64,000 nt of DNA. Source: Erythrobacter oryzae. GTDB taxonomy: Bacteria > Pseudomonadota > Alphaproteobacteria > Sphingomonadales > Sphingomonadaceae. The DNA lies in the NCBI RefSeq assembly GCF_030271515.1, contig NZ_JASCXI010000001.1, forward strand, positions 620,001 to 684,000. The letters run 5' to 3'. The notes under the pieces were generated by a model. It ran no database searches. It had not been told where the DNA came from and worked only from the letters and a program-made list of their open reading frames with translations. Both the position numbers and the translations under genes were made by a program. This document shows, piece after piece, positions 8,748 through 17,274 of this stretch; position 1 is the first letter of the stretch, and every line of letters starts with the position of its first letter.

Positions 8748-9347
8748 CTAAGTAGGGTCCCGGAGGCGCTGAGGTTGTTCCGAATGGCTTGCCACTCCGG
8801 GTTTACCGAGCGCCTCCATCCCATCATTTTCGAGCACGTGGCGGTGCTGGTGGAATTGGTCGGCGACAATCGCTTGTCCGCCCTCATTCACATGAACGTG
8901 CTTCACGGTCTGCACCCGCCCGCTGGTGAGGCTGTCCAGCGCTTCGATTGTCGCCCTGCATTGCGCCTGCGCTTTGAGCCCGAGCCGCAAGTAAGTCTCG
9001 GTCGCCCCGAGATATTCGCCCATATTGGCAGCGGCGCGCCGTGCCATTTCCGTGAATATCGAATTTAGCGCATCGGCTTGGGCAGCCAGCATTTTTCTCT
9101 GGTGCGACAGATCGCCAGCAGCGGCCTTGTCCGCCTTGTCCTTGTGCGACTGATACAGGGATGAAATGTCCAGACTGCCGAAGTTGCCGCTACCAAAGAG
9201 GCGAGTAGCAGCCATGCCGTGCGCGGCTGGGTCTAGTGCAATGTCAGCGCGGTTGCGGTCGTCGCACTTGGTGGGGTCGGCTTCTACAGTCAGCTTATCC
9301 TTGGCTGGCTTCGCCGCCGCCTTCGATTTGTTCGCCTTTGCCGTCAT
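8748..9347 (-). CDS. Island protein of unknown function with HVHVNEGGQAIV motif
   Basis: 199 residues. An Ala/Lys-rich start (MTAKANKSKAAAKPAKDK) leads to a predicted helical middle (about 85-160, QRKMLAAQADALNSIFTEMA) and a His-rich motif HVHVNEGGQAIVADQFHQH at about 158-176. I recall similar proteins beside HGG-motif genes in other alphaproteobacterial elements, but know no assigned function. Start 9347 is preceded by GGAAGG 7-8 nt upstream. The frame is open farther upstream only because it reads through the GTCGC repeat block at 9368-9449. Confidence 0.6.
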   Translation of the reverse strand: MTAKANKSKAAAKPAKDKLTVEADPTKCDDRNRADIALDPAAHGMAATRLFGSGNFGSLDISSLYQSHKDKADKAAAGDLSHQRKMLAAQADALNSIFTEMARRAAANMGEYLGATETYLRLGLKAQAQCRATIEALDSLTSGRVQTVKHVHVNEGGQAIVADQFHQHRHVLENDGMEALGKPGVASHSEQPQRLRDPT

Positions 9348-9367
9348 TTCATCACCTTCCAAGCAAG

Positions 9368-9449
9368 CCCCCTGCGACAATCGCGACAACTGCGACAATC
9401 GATCGGCTCGGCTGGCCGGTGTCGCGAAAGTCGCAAATGTCGCAGGGGG
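9368..9449. repeat. Cluster of GCGACA/TGTCGC short repeats with 12-bp inverted ends
   Basis: Outer arms ccccctgcgaca (9368-9379) and tgtcgcaggggg (9438-9449) are perfectly inverted. Inside, the left half repeats GCGACAA and the right half repeats GTCGC(G/A)AA at a 9-bp period. The block lies between the DUF3987 gene and the next minus-strand gene. It could be an iteron-like replication origin, an operator, or an attenuator hairpin; spacing and position alone cannot choose. Confidence 0.7.
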
Positions 9450-9459
9450 TGAGGTTCCA

Positions 9460-10950
9460 TCAGCCAGCGCCGCCCGATCGGACCACGCGCCACGCCTCGT
9501 TCCGGCGGGAGCCGCGCACCACGGTCCCCTTTTCCAACCGGACAATCCAGCCGTGCGCCTCCAGCTGCGACAGGGCGTCGCGTGCCGTGCGGCTATCCCG
9601 CAAGGCGTTCGGCCCCCTGTTCACCACATCGCGCACCGTAACCTCGGGCTCGGGCCAGCTTTCCAGCAGCCAGCGCCGCAACTGTTCGGCGCGATCAATC
9701 TCAGCCGAGACGCTGGCAACCTCGGCGAGCCGCGCGGCCTCCAGCAGATAGAAGCGGGCCAGATCGATCGCGTTGGCCATGTCGGCGGCCTGCACCTCTA
9801 CCGCCTCCAGATCGCGCCAGAGTGTCAGCACCCCAGCTAGGCGCGCCGCCTGCTCAGCAGACTTGGACGCGGTGCCCGTCAGGTTGGCCATTTCGCCCCC
9901 GCTGGATTGCGAGCGCTCCACCTTGTCATGATATGCCACCAGCAAGCCCCGCGCCTCGGCACTAAGGGGAAGGCAGCGCAGCTGGAGCCCGCCTGTCTCG
10001 GAATCGATCGGCATGGGGGTTGCGAGAATATCCCCCAGCCGCCTTTCAAAGCTGGCCAGCGCCGAAGGGTTTTCCTTGGCATTGGCATGCAATCGGGTTC
10101 CAATTGTGCTCGGCGGCTCGCAGATCAGGAAACGGGGCAGGAAACCCGTATCAGCAGCCAGCGGATCGGCCATGAACGCGCGCGCGACAGTCGGCTGCAC
10201 CATCAGGTGGATTGCGAGCCGCCGGTTGTGCAGCGATGTATGCCCGTCGCCCGCGCGGGTCCGTTTGATCGGGTGTCCATCCCACAGGGCATTGAGGGCA
10301 GCGAGCGTCTTTTGCCGGTTGTCGCTGTTCATGGCATGCCCGCCGAGGAATTGCCCGCCTTCATCCGAAAACAGGCCTAGGCTCGGCTGGCCCTCAGCAA
10401 ACAGCTTTGTCAGGCCTTCGAAGGTCGGCTCGGTCACAGTGCGATCAACCAGCCTAGGGGGCTGAGGCTCGGGCCCCAATTCGCGCAACTTGGCCTCGCC
10501 AGCCAGCCAATCGCCCTTTTTGCTTGCTGCGACTATGCCGTCGCTTTGGGCTTTCCAGATCGCATGCCGCCGCTTCCAATCGTCACGGTCGGCCCGATAG
10601 GCAATTTCGTCCTCGCGCGCGCGCGCGCGCATTGCTGTCAAAAAAGGCCGATCGCAGGCGGATTTGCGCTCGCCGGACCTTGCCACTGTCAGGAAATAAA
10701 TCCCTACAGGGCGCGCACCGTCTAGCGTTTCCACATCGGCAAAGCCCTGCACCGCCAGCGAGGCCACCGCCAGGGCGGATTGCGCCGCGATTGCGGCGGG
10801 GGCCTGAGTCTTGCCGTGCACCGCCTCCACGGCATCGCGAAGCGGCCCCAGCGCGGCAACGGGATAGGGTGCGCTCGGGGGTGTTACCCGCACCAGCGGT
10901 TGCGGCCCCTCGGCTTCGAAAGGGGTTTCGGGGATCGGTTGCACAGTCAT
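9460..10950 (-). CDS. DUF3987 protein (primase-helicase-like, element replication)
   Basis: 496 residues matching the DUF3987 family found in phages and integrative elements beside Toprim/primase genes. The family is thought to be a RecA-fold ATPase/helicase-like partner in replication initiation. The P-loop-like stretch ARSGERKSACDRP (about 90-102) matches the family's GERKS variant, and GLFSDEGGQFLGGHAM fits a Walker B-like region. A C-terminal winged-helix-like region (about 430-490, ARDALSQLEAHGWIVRLEKG) could bind DNA. Its ATG overlaps the stop of the Toprim gene by ATGA, showing translational coupling. Confidence 0.8.
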   Translation of the reverse strand: MTVQPIPETPFEAEGPQPLVRVTPPSAPYPVAALGPLRDAVEAVHGKTQAPAAIAAQSALAVASLAVQGFADVETLDGARPVGIYFLTVARSGERKSACDRPFLTAMRARAREDEIAYRADRDDWKRRHAIWKAQSDGIVAASKKGDWLAGEAKLRELGPEPQPPRLVDRTVTEPTFEGLTKLFAEGQPSLGLFSDEGGQFLGGHAMNSDNRQKTLAALNALWDGHPIKRTRAGDGHTSLHNRRLAIHLMVQPTVARAFMADPLAADTGFLPRFLICEPPSTIGTRLHANAKENPSALASFERRLGDILATPMPIDSETGGLQLRCLPLSAEARGLLVAYHDKVERSQSSGGEMANLTGTASKSAEQAARLAGVLTLWRDLEAVEVQAADMANAIDLARFYLLEAARLAEVASVSAEIDRAEQLRRWLLESWPEPEVTVRDVVNRGPNALRDSRTARDALSQLEAHGWIVRLEKGTVVRGSRRNEAWRVVRSGGAG

Positions 10951-11831
10951 GCTGCCACCGCCTTTCCCGTCAGAATGTCATTGCAATCTGCCCCCTCGCC
11001 GGGATCGATCAGCGACACGCTCCAGCCGAGCGCATGCGCCCGATTGGCCAGCACATGCGCAGCCTCGCGCCCCGGCTGGTCGCCATCGCCTGCAATCACC
11101 AGCTGCCCCGATCGCTCGGGCAAGCGCAGCGCGCGCATGCCGCTGGTGGAGAGCGCGGCCCACACGCTTGCAGGCCCCGCCAGCAGCCCGCACAGCAGCG
11201 ACAAGCCGCTTTCTATGCCCTCAGTGATAGCCAGCCGCGCAGCGCCGCCAGAGAGTCTTACAGCGCCCCCAGCGGTCGCGCCGAGCATCAGCTTGTCACC
11301 GCCCGCTAGGCCAGCCTTGCCTCTGCCATCGGGGAGCAAGAACGTGCGGTGCACCGCGAAGCCCTCGCCGCCCTCCACCAGCGCCACCATTGCGGGGAAG
11401 CGGGCAGCGCTGGGGCCATGCCAGCATTGCGGGTGGAAGCGCAGCCGATCGGGCAAGGGGCAGGAAATGCCCCGCCCCCGCAAATAGGCCTCGGCTGGGG
11501 TGCCATCGATCGGCAGAGCCTCGCACCACAGCTGATGCGCCGACTCTGCCCGCCGCGCCGCTTTCGCCTTCGCCTCGGCATCCCGCTTGGCATAGTCTGC
11601 CGGATCGGGCGCGCGATAGTCGCCTGCCATCACCCCAGCCGCCGCCAGAATGTCGCGAAAGTCGCAGCCAGCCCGTTTGCAATGGAGCAAGAGCCCCGCT
11701 CGGCCATCGGACAGCGTGAGGGCGTTTTGGTCCCGCCGCTTGTCCGGCTGGCACACAGGACAGGGCGCGGCCCCGTAGCGGCCATGCCAGCACCCGCCGA
11801 GCGCCAGCGTCAATTCGCGAGCGCCGTTCAT
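10947..11831 (-). CDS. Toprim-domain primase-like protein
   Basis: 294 residues. The N-terminus has a zinc-ribbon-like set of cysteines (CPVC and C51/C56 in LLLHCKRAGCDF), as in DnaG/P4-type primases. A C-terminal Toprim domain follows, with ITEGIESGLS (catalytic Glu) and IAGDGDQPGREA (Asp-x-Asp). It probably primes replication of the excised element, together with the DUF3987 protein it overlaps. The start overlaps the previous gene's stop (ATGA at 11828-11831). Confidence 0.82.
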   Translation of the reverse strand: MNGARELTLALGGCWHGRYGAAPCPVCQPDKRRDQNALTLSDGRAGLLLHCKRAGCDFRDILAAAGVMAGDYRAPDPADYAKRDAEAKAKAARRAESAHQLWCEALPIDGTPAEAYLRGRGISCPLPDRLRFHPQCWHGPSAARFPAMVALVEGGEGFAVHRTFLLPDGRGKAGLAGGDKLMLGATAGGAVRLSGGAARLAITEGIESGLSLLCGLLAGPASVWAALSTSGMRALRLPERSGQLVIAGDGDQPGREAAHVLANRAHALGWSVSLIDPGEGADCNDILTGKAVAA

Positions 11832-12028
11832 TGCGCGCTCCCGTCGAAAATCAGCGCCCCGAGCATCACCGCCATGTCAGGCCGGATTGCATGGGCGAGC
11901 ATCAGGAATTGCGCCCGCTGGTGAGCAAGGCTAGAGAGTTCGGGCGACAGGCCTGCAAAGCTATCGCGTGAAGCCCCGCCGGTGCCAGCCAGCGGGGTTT
12001 CCTTTTTCGGGGTCCGGAAATTGGACAT
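11828..12028 (-). CDS. Small protein of the element, unknown function
   Basis: 66 residues with no recognised domain. The polar N-terminus (MSNFRTPKKETPLAGTGG) is followed by one amphipathic helical segment (LAHQRAQFLMLAHAIRPDMAVMLGALI). It lies 3 bp after the AlpA-like gene and overlaps the Toprim gene by 4 bp, so it belongs to the same operon. Confidence 0.6.
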   Translation of the reverse strand: MSNFRTPKKETPLAGTGGASRDSFAGLSPELSSLAHQRAQFLMLAHAIRPDMAVMLGALIFDGSAQ

Positions 12029-12031
12029 GGC

Positions 12032-12217
12032 CTAGCCCTCCCCATCGATCAGGGCGCGCAGGCTGGCTGCGGGGATCAACGTGCGCTTGCCGACTTTGCG
12101 GGCCTGCAAGCGGCCCTCGCCGATCAGCTGATAAAGGCGGGTGCGGCCTATGCTGGAAACGCGGCAGGCATCCGCCACGCTGTAGGCCAAGGGTTCGGGG
12201 GATTGGTCGGGGTGCAT
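12032..12217 (-). CDS. AlpA/excisionase-family helix-turn-helix protein
   Basis: 61 residues with a MerR/excisionase-type winged HTH: YSVADACRVSSIGRTRLYQL then IGEGRLQARKVGKRTLIPAA. Such proteins act as recombination directionality factors or, as in P4 AlpA, activate the integrase. The ribosome binding site GGAG lies 8 nt before the ATG. It heads the replication operon, so it could control both excision and replication. Confidence 0.85.
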   Translation of the reverse strand: MHPDQSPEPLAYSVADACRVSSIGRTRLYQLIGEGRLQARKVGKRTLIPAASLRALIDGEG

Positions 12218-12290
12218 GTGATTAACTCCGTTCGGGATTGAACAGAGAGGTTTTGCACCGGCTGCGGCCGCGCCGTCGTCCGATTACCCT

Positions 12291-12317
12291 CGGAAACCCG
12301 CGAAAAAGGGGTTTCCG
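12291..12317 (-). terminator. Inverted repeat directly after the restriction-partner gene
   Basis: Stem cggaaaccc / gggtttccg with a 9-nt loop, starting at the base next to the TAA stop of the 12318-13040 gene. No T-run follows on the minus strand, but the position suits termination or mRNA protection between the restriction and replication operons. Confidence 0.45.
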
Positions 12318-13040
12318 TTATCCCGCTTCCCATGCGGCAAACGCGTTAAAGTAGCGCTTCGCATGGTCGTGCAATGTGCTGGGGCTCGGATGAACATCCT
12401 GCGCCGCGAGCCATGCCGTAAGCTGCTTTTGAACGTCCCCGGGTGTCTCGGGTTTCAGATCGCCCAAATAGTATCGGCGCGCCATTTCAAGCGCTGCGGC
12501 TTCCCAGTCGGTAGCGGTAGGCCGTCCACCTTTGGAGGCCTTCGGGACATTGGGCCTGACTTCATCCGCTTCAGCCAATTGAAACAGGGATTGGATGTCT
12601 GCCAGACTAAATCGTAAGGCGGTTACTCGATGCGAATGAGGACGACGAACCCCACCTTGTGAATTCACTTCAAGAGTTGTGACTTGATAATGCCCATTTA
12701 CATCATCAGCAAAGGAAAATGCCCCGCGTATTCTCTGATGATTAGGAAAGTTTAAATCGAAATTGTCTTTTCGAGCCTTAACCCTATGCGACAACAATAC
12801 GAGAAAGGCGGTTCGAAATTGCTCTTGTGCGTCTTGCTCCGGTTGGTCTTCTACCTGAATTGTCCATTTTGCGGCTCGGGTTTGCACAAGGCCTTCGCAA
12901 GCGAAGCTAACTAAGGCCTCGGCCCTTGGCCGCGACCTGCTCCCGAGGTCAAAATACCAGCCATTTGGGCCATCGATCAAACGGCCCGCGGCTTCGAACG
13001 TTATCCAATCCGCACTCGAGAAGACGGGCTCGTTCGTCAT
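12318..13040 (-). CDS. Unknown protein coupled to the MmeI-like restriction gene
   Basis: 240 residues from ATG 13040, which lies 5 nt after the restriction gene's stop; a TTG at 13064 would overlap that gene. No catalytic motif recognised. The N-terminal two thirds look like a mixed alpha/beta domain (FEAAGRLIDGPNGWYFDLG; FRTAFLVLLSHRVKARKDNF). The C-terminal part (GGRPTATDWEAAALEMARRY to the end) looks like a helical DNA-binding or regulatory tail seen in other island proteins. The middle is AT-richer than the flanks. Close coupling suggests a role in control or activity of the restriction system (inferred). Confidence 0.65.
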   Translation of the reverse strand: MTNEPVFSSADWITFEAAGRLIDGPNGWYFDLGSRSRPRAEALVSFACEGLVQTRAAKWTIQVEDQPEQDAQEQFRTAFLVLLSHRVKARKDNFDLNFPNHQRIRGAFSFADDVNGHYQVTTLEVNSQGGVRRPHSHRVTALRFSLADIQSLFQLAEADEVRPNVPKASKGGRPTATDWEAAALEMARRYYLGDLKPETPGDVQKQLTAWLAAQDVHPSPSTLHDHAKRYFNAFAAWEAG

Positions 13041-13044
13041 ACCT

Positions 13045-16000
13045 TCAAGCACCCTTCGCGCCAAAGCGGGGCACCTGATACTCGGGGCGCAGCCAGCGGA
13101 CCTTGCCTGCTTTTTCCTCTGCCGCGCGCTCGGCGTTCAATGCCACCAGCCGCGCGACAATTTCGGCGGGGGGCAGATCGGCTGGCCAGCCGTAGGCGGC
13201 TGCCACCTCGGCATCGATTTGCTGGTGGAGCCGGTCGATAATGCCGACACGCGCGGCCTTGGCGCGGTCCACTTCCAAGAGGTCCGCAAGCTGCCCGCTG
13301 CGCTGCCGATCGCGAAGGTTGTAAATCTCGGTCATGGTGAGGCGCGGCACCTCGGCGAGCGCCAGCTTGCGGGTTTCGTCCAGTTCGTCCGCAAGGTCGC
13401 CAATTGCCGAGCGCTGTGCTGGGGTGGCATCTGGGAATGGGAAGGGATCGAAACTCTGCGACTTCACGTAAACGTGGCCCGCATCGAAATTCGCCATGCC
13501 GATGAGCCCGCAAGTGGCAAATGCCCAGCGCTGGTGAATATCCGAGCACAGCACGCCCAAGGTGAAACCATCTTCGAAACACAGCGCGAGGATTTTATTG
13601 TCAGGCAGAATGGAGCCTTCGACAAATTGAAAAATCCGGTGCTTTGCCGTCTCAACCGTCGCGATGTATCGGGAAAGGCCTTCTAACGCGGGCCTCAGAT
13701 CCTTTCGCGGTTCTCCATGAATCCACCAATTCCGCTTGTATGTCTCACGGCGGTTCTGGTCGCGCTCGGGCTTCACCGTTTGCAACAGGTGCTCGTAGGT
13801 CTCTGGGAAGCGGGTGCGGGCCTCCTTCTCACTCAAGCCAAACAGGTCAATCACCATCACCCCGCGAGGGTGCTGCAAGAGGTCGCGTCCATGCCGGTAG
13901 GGGCGAATATGGGCCTCCAGCCCTTCCCGCTTCCCGAGCCCCAAATGTTCGGCCTCTGAGGGCGTGACAATGAAGCCAGAGCCGTGAAGCTTCACGCCGG
14001 GAGAAGCTAGACCTTCATTCGCCCTAAGCGGCTGGACGCTGGACGTATCGGCCCCGAGCGACAGGGTGGGATTGATTTTCCCGCTGGTGCCCGCCTCCAC
14101 CAGCAGGGGCTTGTCAGAATCCAACGCGGATTCGCGCACAATCTCCACCAGCCGCCCCTCGGCTTGGCCTCGCGCCGCGACAGTCATAGCGATGCGCACC
14201 GCTGCCGCATCGCGGCTGGCCTTGGTCCAAGGATGATCGGGGATCGCCAGCAATAGCGAAACGTCGCCCGTCTCCAGATAGTTCTCGATCACGCGGCGGC
14301 TGAAAGTCTGGGTAATGCTGTTCGTGGTGACAAAGCCGAACCGGATGAGCGGACTACCTTTCGCCGCCAGAATATGCGCGGCGCGGTCCCACCATTGCAT
14401 GACGAAATCGGCCGATTTGGGAACGCGCGGGTTCGCTTTCCAAAGTGCCTCGGCATAGTCACCGCCAAGGCTTGAGCGAATATCCTTGCCCCCGATAAAT
14501 GGCGGGTTCCCGATGATAAAATCAGCCTCGGGCCAATCGGGGATCATCGGGTTTTCGGTATCCGGCTCGCCCGTAGGGGTGCGGCGCAACACCGCGTCAT
14601 AGCCCGCATGCCCGCCGAAATTTATATTTCCGAATTGCTTGAGCACCGGATTTGGCGCGGCATCGGGATTGTTGTTCATTCGCCAGCGCAGCCAGCCGAT
14701 CCACAGGACCAGCTCGGCAATCACGGCAGCGCGGGGGTTCAATTCCAGCCCCAGGAATTGCTGCGGCCCCACACAGGGCTCGGCGCTGCCCCCCAACTGG
14801 CTGATGGTTTCCAGCACGTCGCTTTCCAGCCGCATCAGGTTTTCCATCGCGACATAAAGGAAATTGCCGGTGCCGCATGCGGGGTCCAGAATTCGCAGGG
14901 CGCACAGCCGTTCATGGAAGGCCTGCACCGCTGCCAGATCGGGCGCGCCCTCGGCGGGGTGCTGCACCGCGTCCCATTCGGCCTCCAGAACGTCCATGAT
15001 GGTCGCCTGCACCAGCCGCTCCACATAGGGGCGCGGGGTGTAGTGCGCCCCCAGCTTGGCGCGCTCGCTGGGGGTTAGGGCCTGTTCCAGCAGGGTTCCG
15101 AAAATGGCGGGTTCAACCTTGCGCCAATCCTTGCGCGCTGCCTCCAGCAATTCGCCCCGATCGGAATTGGAGAGGCTGTAGGTCTGTGCCGAGGCGAACA
15201 GCCCGCCATTGAAATAGCGAACCTCGCCCCCAATCGCCGAGGTGTAGCGCTCGCCATCGGGCCTGCCCATGACGGTCCACAGCTGTCGCAATTCGGGCTC
15301 GAACGCGGCTTCGTTCTCCACCGCCTTTTCCAGAAACCTCGTGAAGCTGTCCTTGGGCAGCAGCCCCACATCCTCGGCAAACATGCAGAAAATTATCCGC
15401 ATCAGGAAAAGGGCGGTTTCCTCGATCGCAAGGCTGCGCGCGCTGTCCGTCGCCCCGTCCGTTTTGATGCGCTGCACCTTTTCCAGCCATTGCGACACGG
15501 CAGCGAGCCGCCGCGCAATGTCGCGCGAAACCTCGGCAGACTTGGCGCGGGGATCGATGCTGGCAGGGTTGGTCCAGATCGCGCGGATTGTCGCTTGCAC
15601 CTCGGGCTCGGCAAAGCGATGCAGTTCCAGCCGGTAGGACGTTTGATCGGGGAAATAGCCATAGCCCCGCCCGTTGCCGGACCAATCGAAATAGAGTTCG
15701 AAGGCGCGGCCCACATCGCAGACAATCAGGAACGGGGGCCAAGGATGATCGGCTGGCAAGTTGACGGCATAGCGCTTGGCCTGCGCCAGCGCGTCACGCA
15801 TCAGCTTGTCATAGCGGGCCCCCGAGGGCGCGGCGGGGGCGCTATCGGGGGTGTCAAACAGCTGCGCTTGCGCCTTGTCGGCCTCGCTAAGGCGGGATTG
15901 CTTGCCCTCCAGAACGAAACAGCCCTTTTTATAAAGGTCGATCGCGCCTGTATTGCCGCCAGCGCCCCCGCCCTGCACCGGCCCCTCAAATTGATAATCG

Positions 16001-16140
16001 GACAGTACCCCGCCCACGGCAACGCCGGGAACGGGGAGCTCGAGCGCAAGGCACATGTCATTGATGAATTGCGGCAGGTTCGCGCGCTCGGCCCCGCCGG
16101 TCACGCCGCCCCACTTGGCAATAAATTCCGATACGGTCAT
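13045..16140 (-). CDS. MmeI-like (type IIL) single-chain restriction endonuclease-methyltransferase
   Basis: 1031 residues. The N-terminal nuclease motif D68-x9-E78-x-K80 ([13 protein letters not shown]) matches the D-x9-ExK site of MmeI. The methyltransferase follows with motif [18 protein letters not shown] and motif [14 protein letters not shown] (an N6-adenine type), then a target-recognition and C-terminal region. One chain would cut and modify asymmetric DNA sites using S-adenosylmethionine. All visible active-site motifs look intact. The start is placed at [10 protein letters not shown], because the upstream 52 codons look non-coding. The target site cannot be read off. It is longer than MmeI (about 920 residues). 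Confidence 0.87.
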   Translation of the reverse strand: MTVSEFIAKWGGVTGGAERANLPQFINDMCLALELPVPGVAVGGVLSDYQFEGPVQGGGAGGNTGAIDLYKKGCFVLEGKQSRLSEADKAQAQLFDTPDSAPAAPSGARYDKLMRDALAQAKRYAVNLPADHPWPPFLIVCDVGRAFELYFDWSGNGRGYGYFPDQTSYRLELHRFAEPEVQATIRAIWTNPASIDPRAKSAEVSRDIARRLAAVSQWLEKVQRIKTDGATDSARSLAIEETALFLMRIIFCMFAEDVGLLPKDSFTRFLEKAVENEAAFEPELRQLWTVMGRPDGERYTSAIGGEVRYFNGGLFASAQTYSLSNSDRGELLEAARKDWRKVEPAIFGTLLEQALTPSERAKLGAHYTPRPYVERLVQATIMDVLEAEWDAVQHPAEGAPDLAAVQAFHERLCALRILDPACGTGNFLYVAMENLMRLESDVLETISQLGGSAEPCVGPQQFLGLELNPRAAVIAELVLWIGWLRWRMNNNPDAAPNPVLKQFGNINFGGHAGYDAVLRRTPTGEPDTENPMIPDWPEADFIIGNPPFIGGKDIRSSLGGDYAEALWKANPRVPKSADFVMQWWDRAAHILAAKGSPLIRFGFVTTNSITQTFSRRVIENYLETGDVSLLLAIPDHPWTKASRDAAAVRIAMTVAARGQAEGRLVEIVRESALDSDKPLLVEAGTSGKINPTLSLGADTSSVQPLRANEGLASPGVKLHGSGFIVTPSEAEHLGLGKREGLEAHIRPYRHGRDLLQHPRGVMVIDLFGLSEKEARTRFPETYEHLLQTVKPERDQNRRETYKRNWWIHGEPRKDLRPALEGLSRYIATVETAKHRIFQFVEGSILPDNKILALCFEDGFTLGVLCSDIHQRWAFATCGLIGMANFDAGHVYVKSQSFDPFPFPDATPAQRSAIGDLADELDETRKLALAEVPRLTMTEIYNLRDRQRSGQLADLLEVDRAKAARVGIIDRLHQQIDAEVAAAYGWPADLPPAEIVARLVALNAERAAEEKAGKVRWLRPEYQVPRFGAKGA

Positions 16141-16336
16141 GTCCGGTGCAGTGCCCCTCTGGCCAGAGGCATAACCCCGTCGCTGCCAGCCGCCAAGTGA
16201 CTGATTGACCTTGGCTGGACATTCACTGGCGGGTATTGGCCGTGCCAATCGTCGTCGAATCTGACCGACCCGCTGTGTTCGCGATTCCAAGAGCAAGCTC
16301 GCGACAGCCTAGGTCTGGTACAGAGCAGTCTCGAAA

Positions 16337-17215
16337 GTGGCAGCAATCATGCAAGCCTATCGACCAGATCAGAACGGCATAGTTTTTGTACACTTGCCTA
16401 AGTGCGCAGGCACAGCAACGACGAATGCAATCCGTCGAGCGATGAGTCCTAAGTCTGAATATATTGGCCTTTCAATTTCAACTTTTGGATGTTTCGAAGA
16501 ATTCGACACCATATCGGATGCTTGTCGCAATACTATTGTATGGAATGCCGATGATCTTCCTTCAGGCCCTGAATTCGTTTACGGACATCTACAGTTTCAA
16601 TTCACAAGAAAGGCATATCCTGCGCACAGATTTTTGTTGCTGATGCGCGAACCCCGCTCTCGGCTTGTGTCACATTGGCTTTACTGGAGATCAAACTCTG
16701 ACGAAGCTCTAGCTCCGTGGGGAACATGGGGCGAATGGATCAAAAGCTCGCGGCAAGACTTCGATGAATTTGTGTCTGATCGCCGCGCGTTTTGCCAGAC
16801 AGACAATGTTGCAGCACGGTTGCTACTACAACCCCATCCAGCGATACGTGAAGGCCAATTGATTGATGAATCTGAGTTTGGGAAGATCAAAGTTTCGCTT
16901 AAGGAAGCCCTCGACTCGATCCATTTTGTCGGTTTCACGGAGGATCAGAATCTCTCACAAAAGCTAGAGACGTTCATTGGTCAGCCTTTGAAGTTCGAAC
17001 GGGACAACGCGACGACCATTCGAAGCGCGGATAGAAATTTGGACGTCCGAGACCAAGTGCAACGAATAGACCCCGCAATGTTTGAGCGAATGACGTATCT
17101 AGACAAATTCGTATGGGAATATGCACTTGCTCGTTCAAATTTTTCTGGAGACATCGAAGATTTTCGAAATAGATGCTTCGATAGAACGCTCAATGGTTAC
17201 CATGCCCCCACTTAG
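16337..17215 (+). CDS. Sulfotransferase-family protein (element cargo)
   Basis: 292 residues from GTG 16337, or 288 from ATG 16349; neither has a clear ribosome binding site. The PAPS-binding motifs of the sulfotransferase family are seen: HLPKCAGTATTNAI (5'-phosphosulfate loop, about 19-32) and LLMREPRSRLVSHWLYW (3'-phosphate loop, about 101-117). It probably transfers sulfate from PAPS to a carbohydrate or other acceptor. Base composition is clearly AT-richer than everything around it, and it is the only plus-strand gene of the element, both suggesting separate acquisition. Role in the element is unknown. Confidence 0.8.
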   Translation: MAAIMQAYRPDQNGIVFVHLPKCAGTATTNAIRRAMSPKSEYIGLSISTFGCFEEFDTISDACRNTIVWNADDLPSGPEFVYGHLQFQFTRKAYPAHRFLLLMREPRSRLVSHWLYWRSNSDEALAPWGTWGEWIKSSRQDFDEFVSDRRAFCQTDNVAARLLLQPHPAIREGQLIDESEFGKIKVSLKEALDSIHFVGFTEDQNLSQKLETFIGQPLKFERDNATTIRSADRNLDVRDQVQRIDPAMFERMTYLDKFVWEYALARSNFSGDIEDFRNRCFDRTLNGYHAPT

Positions 17216-17274
17216 ATTCTGAATGTTGGTTTTCGCTAAATTTGGCCGCCCTGCCCAGATCATCAGCTCAGACG

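Noticed and set aside
9368..9449. CRISPR array
   Set aside because: Repeats are only 6-9 bp with no unique spacers and there are no cas genes.
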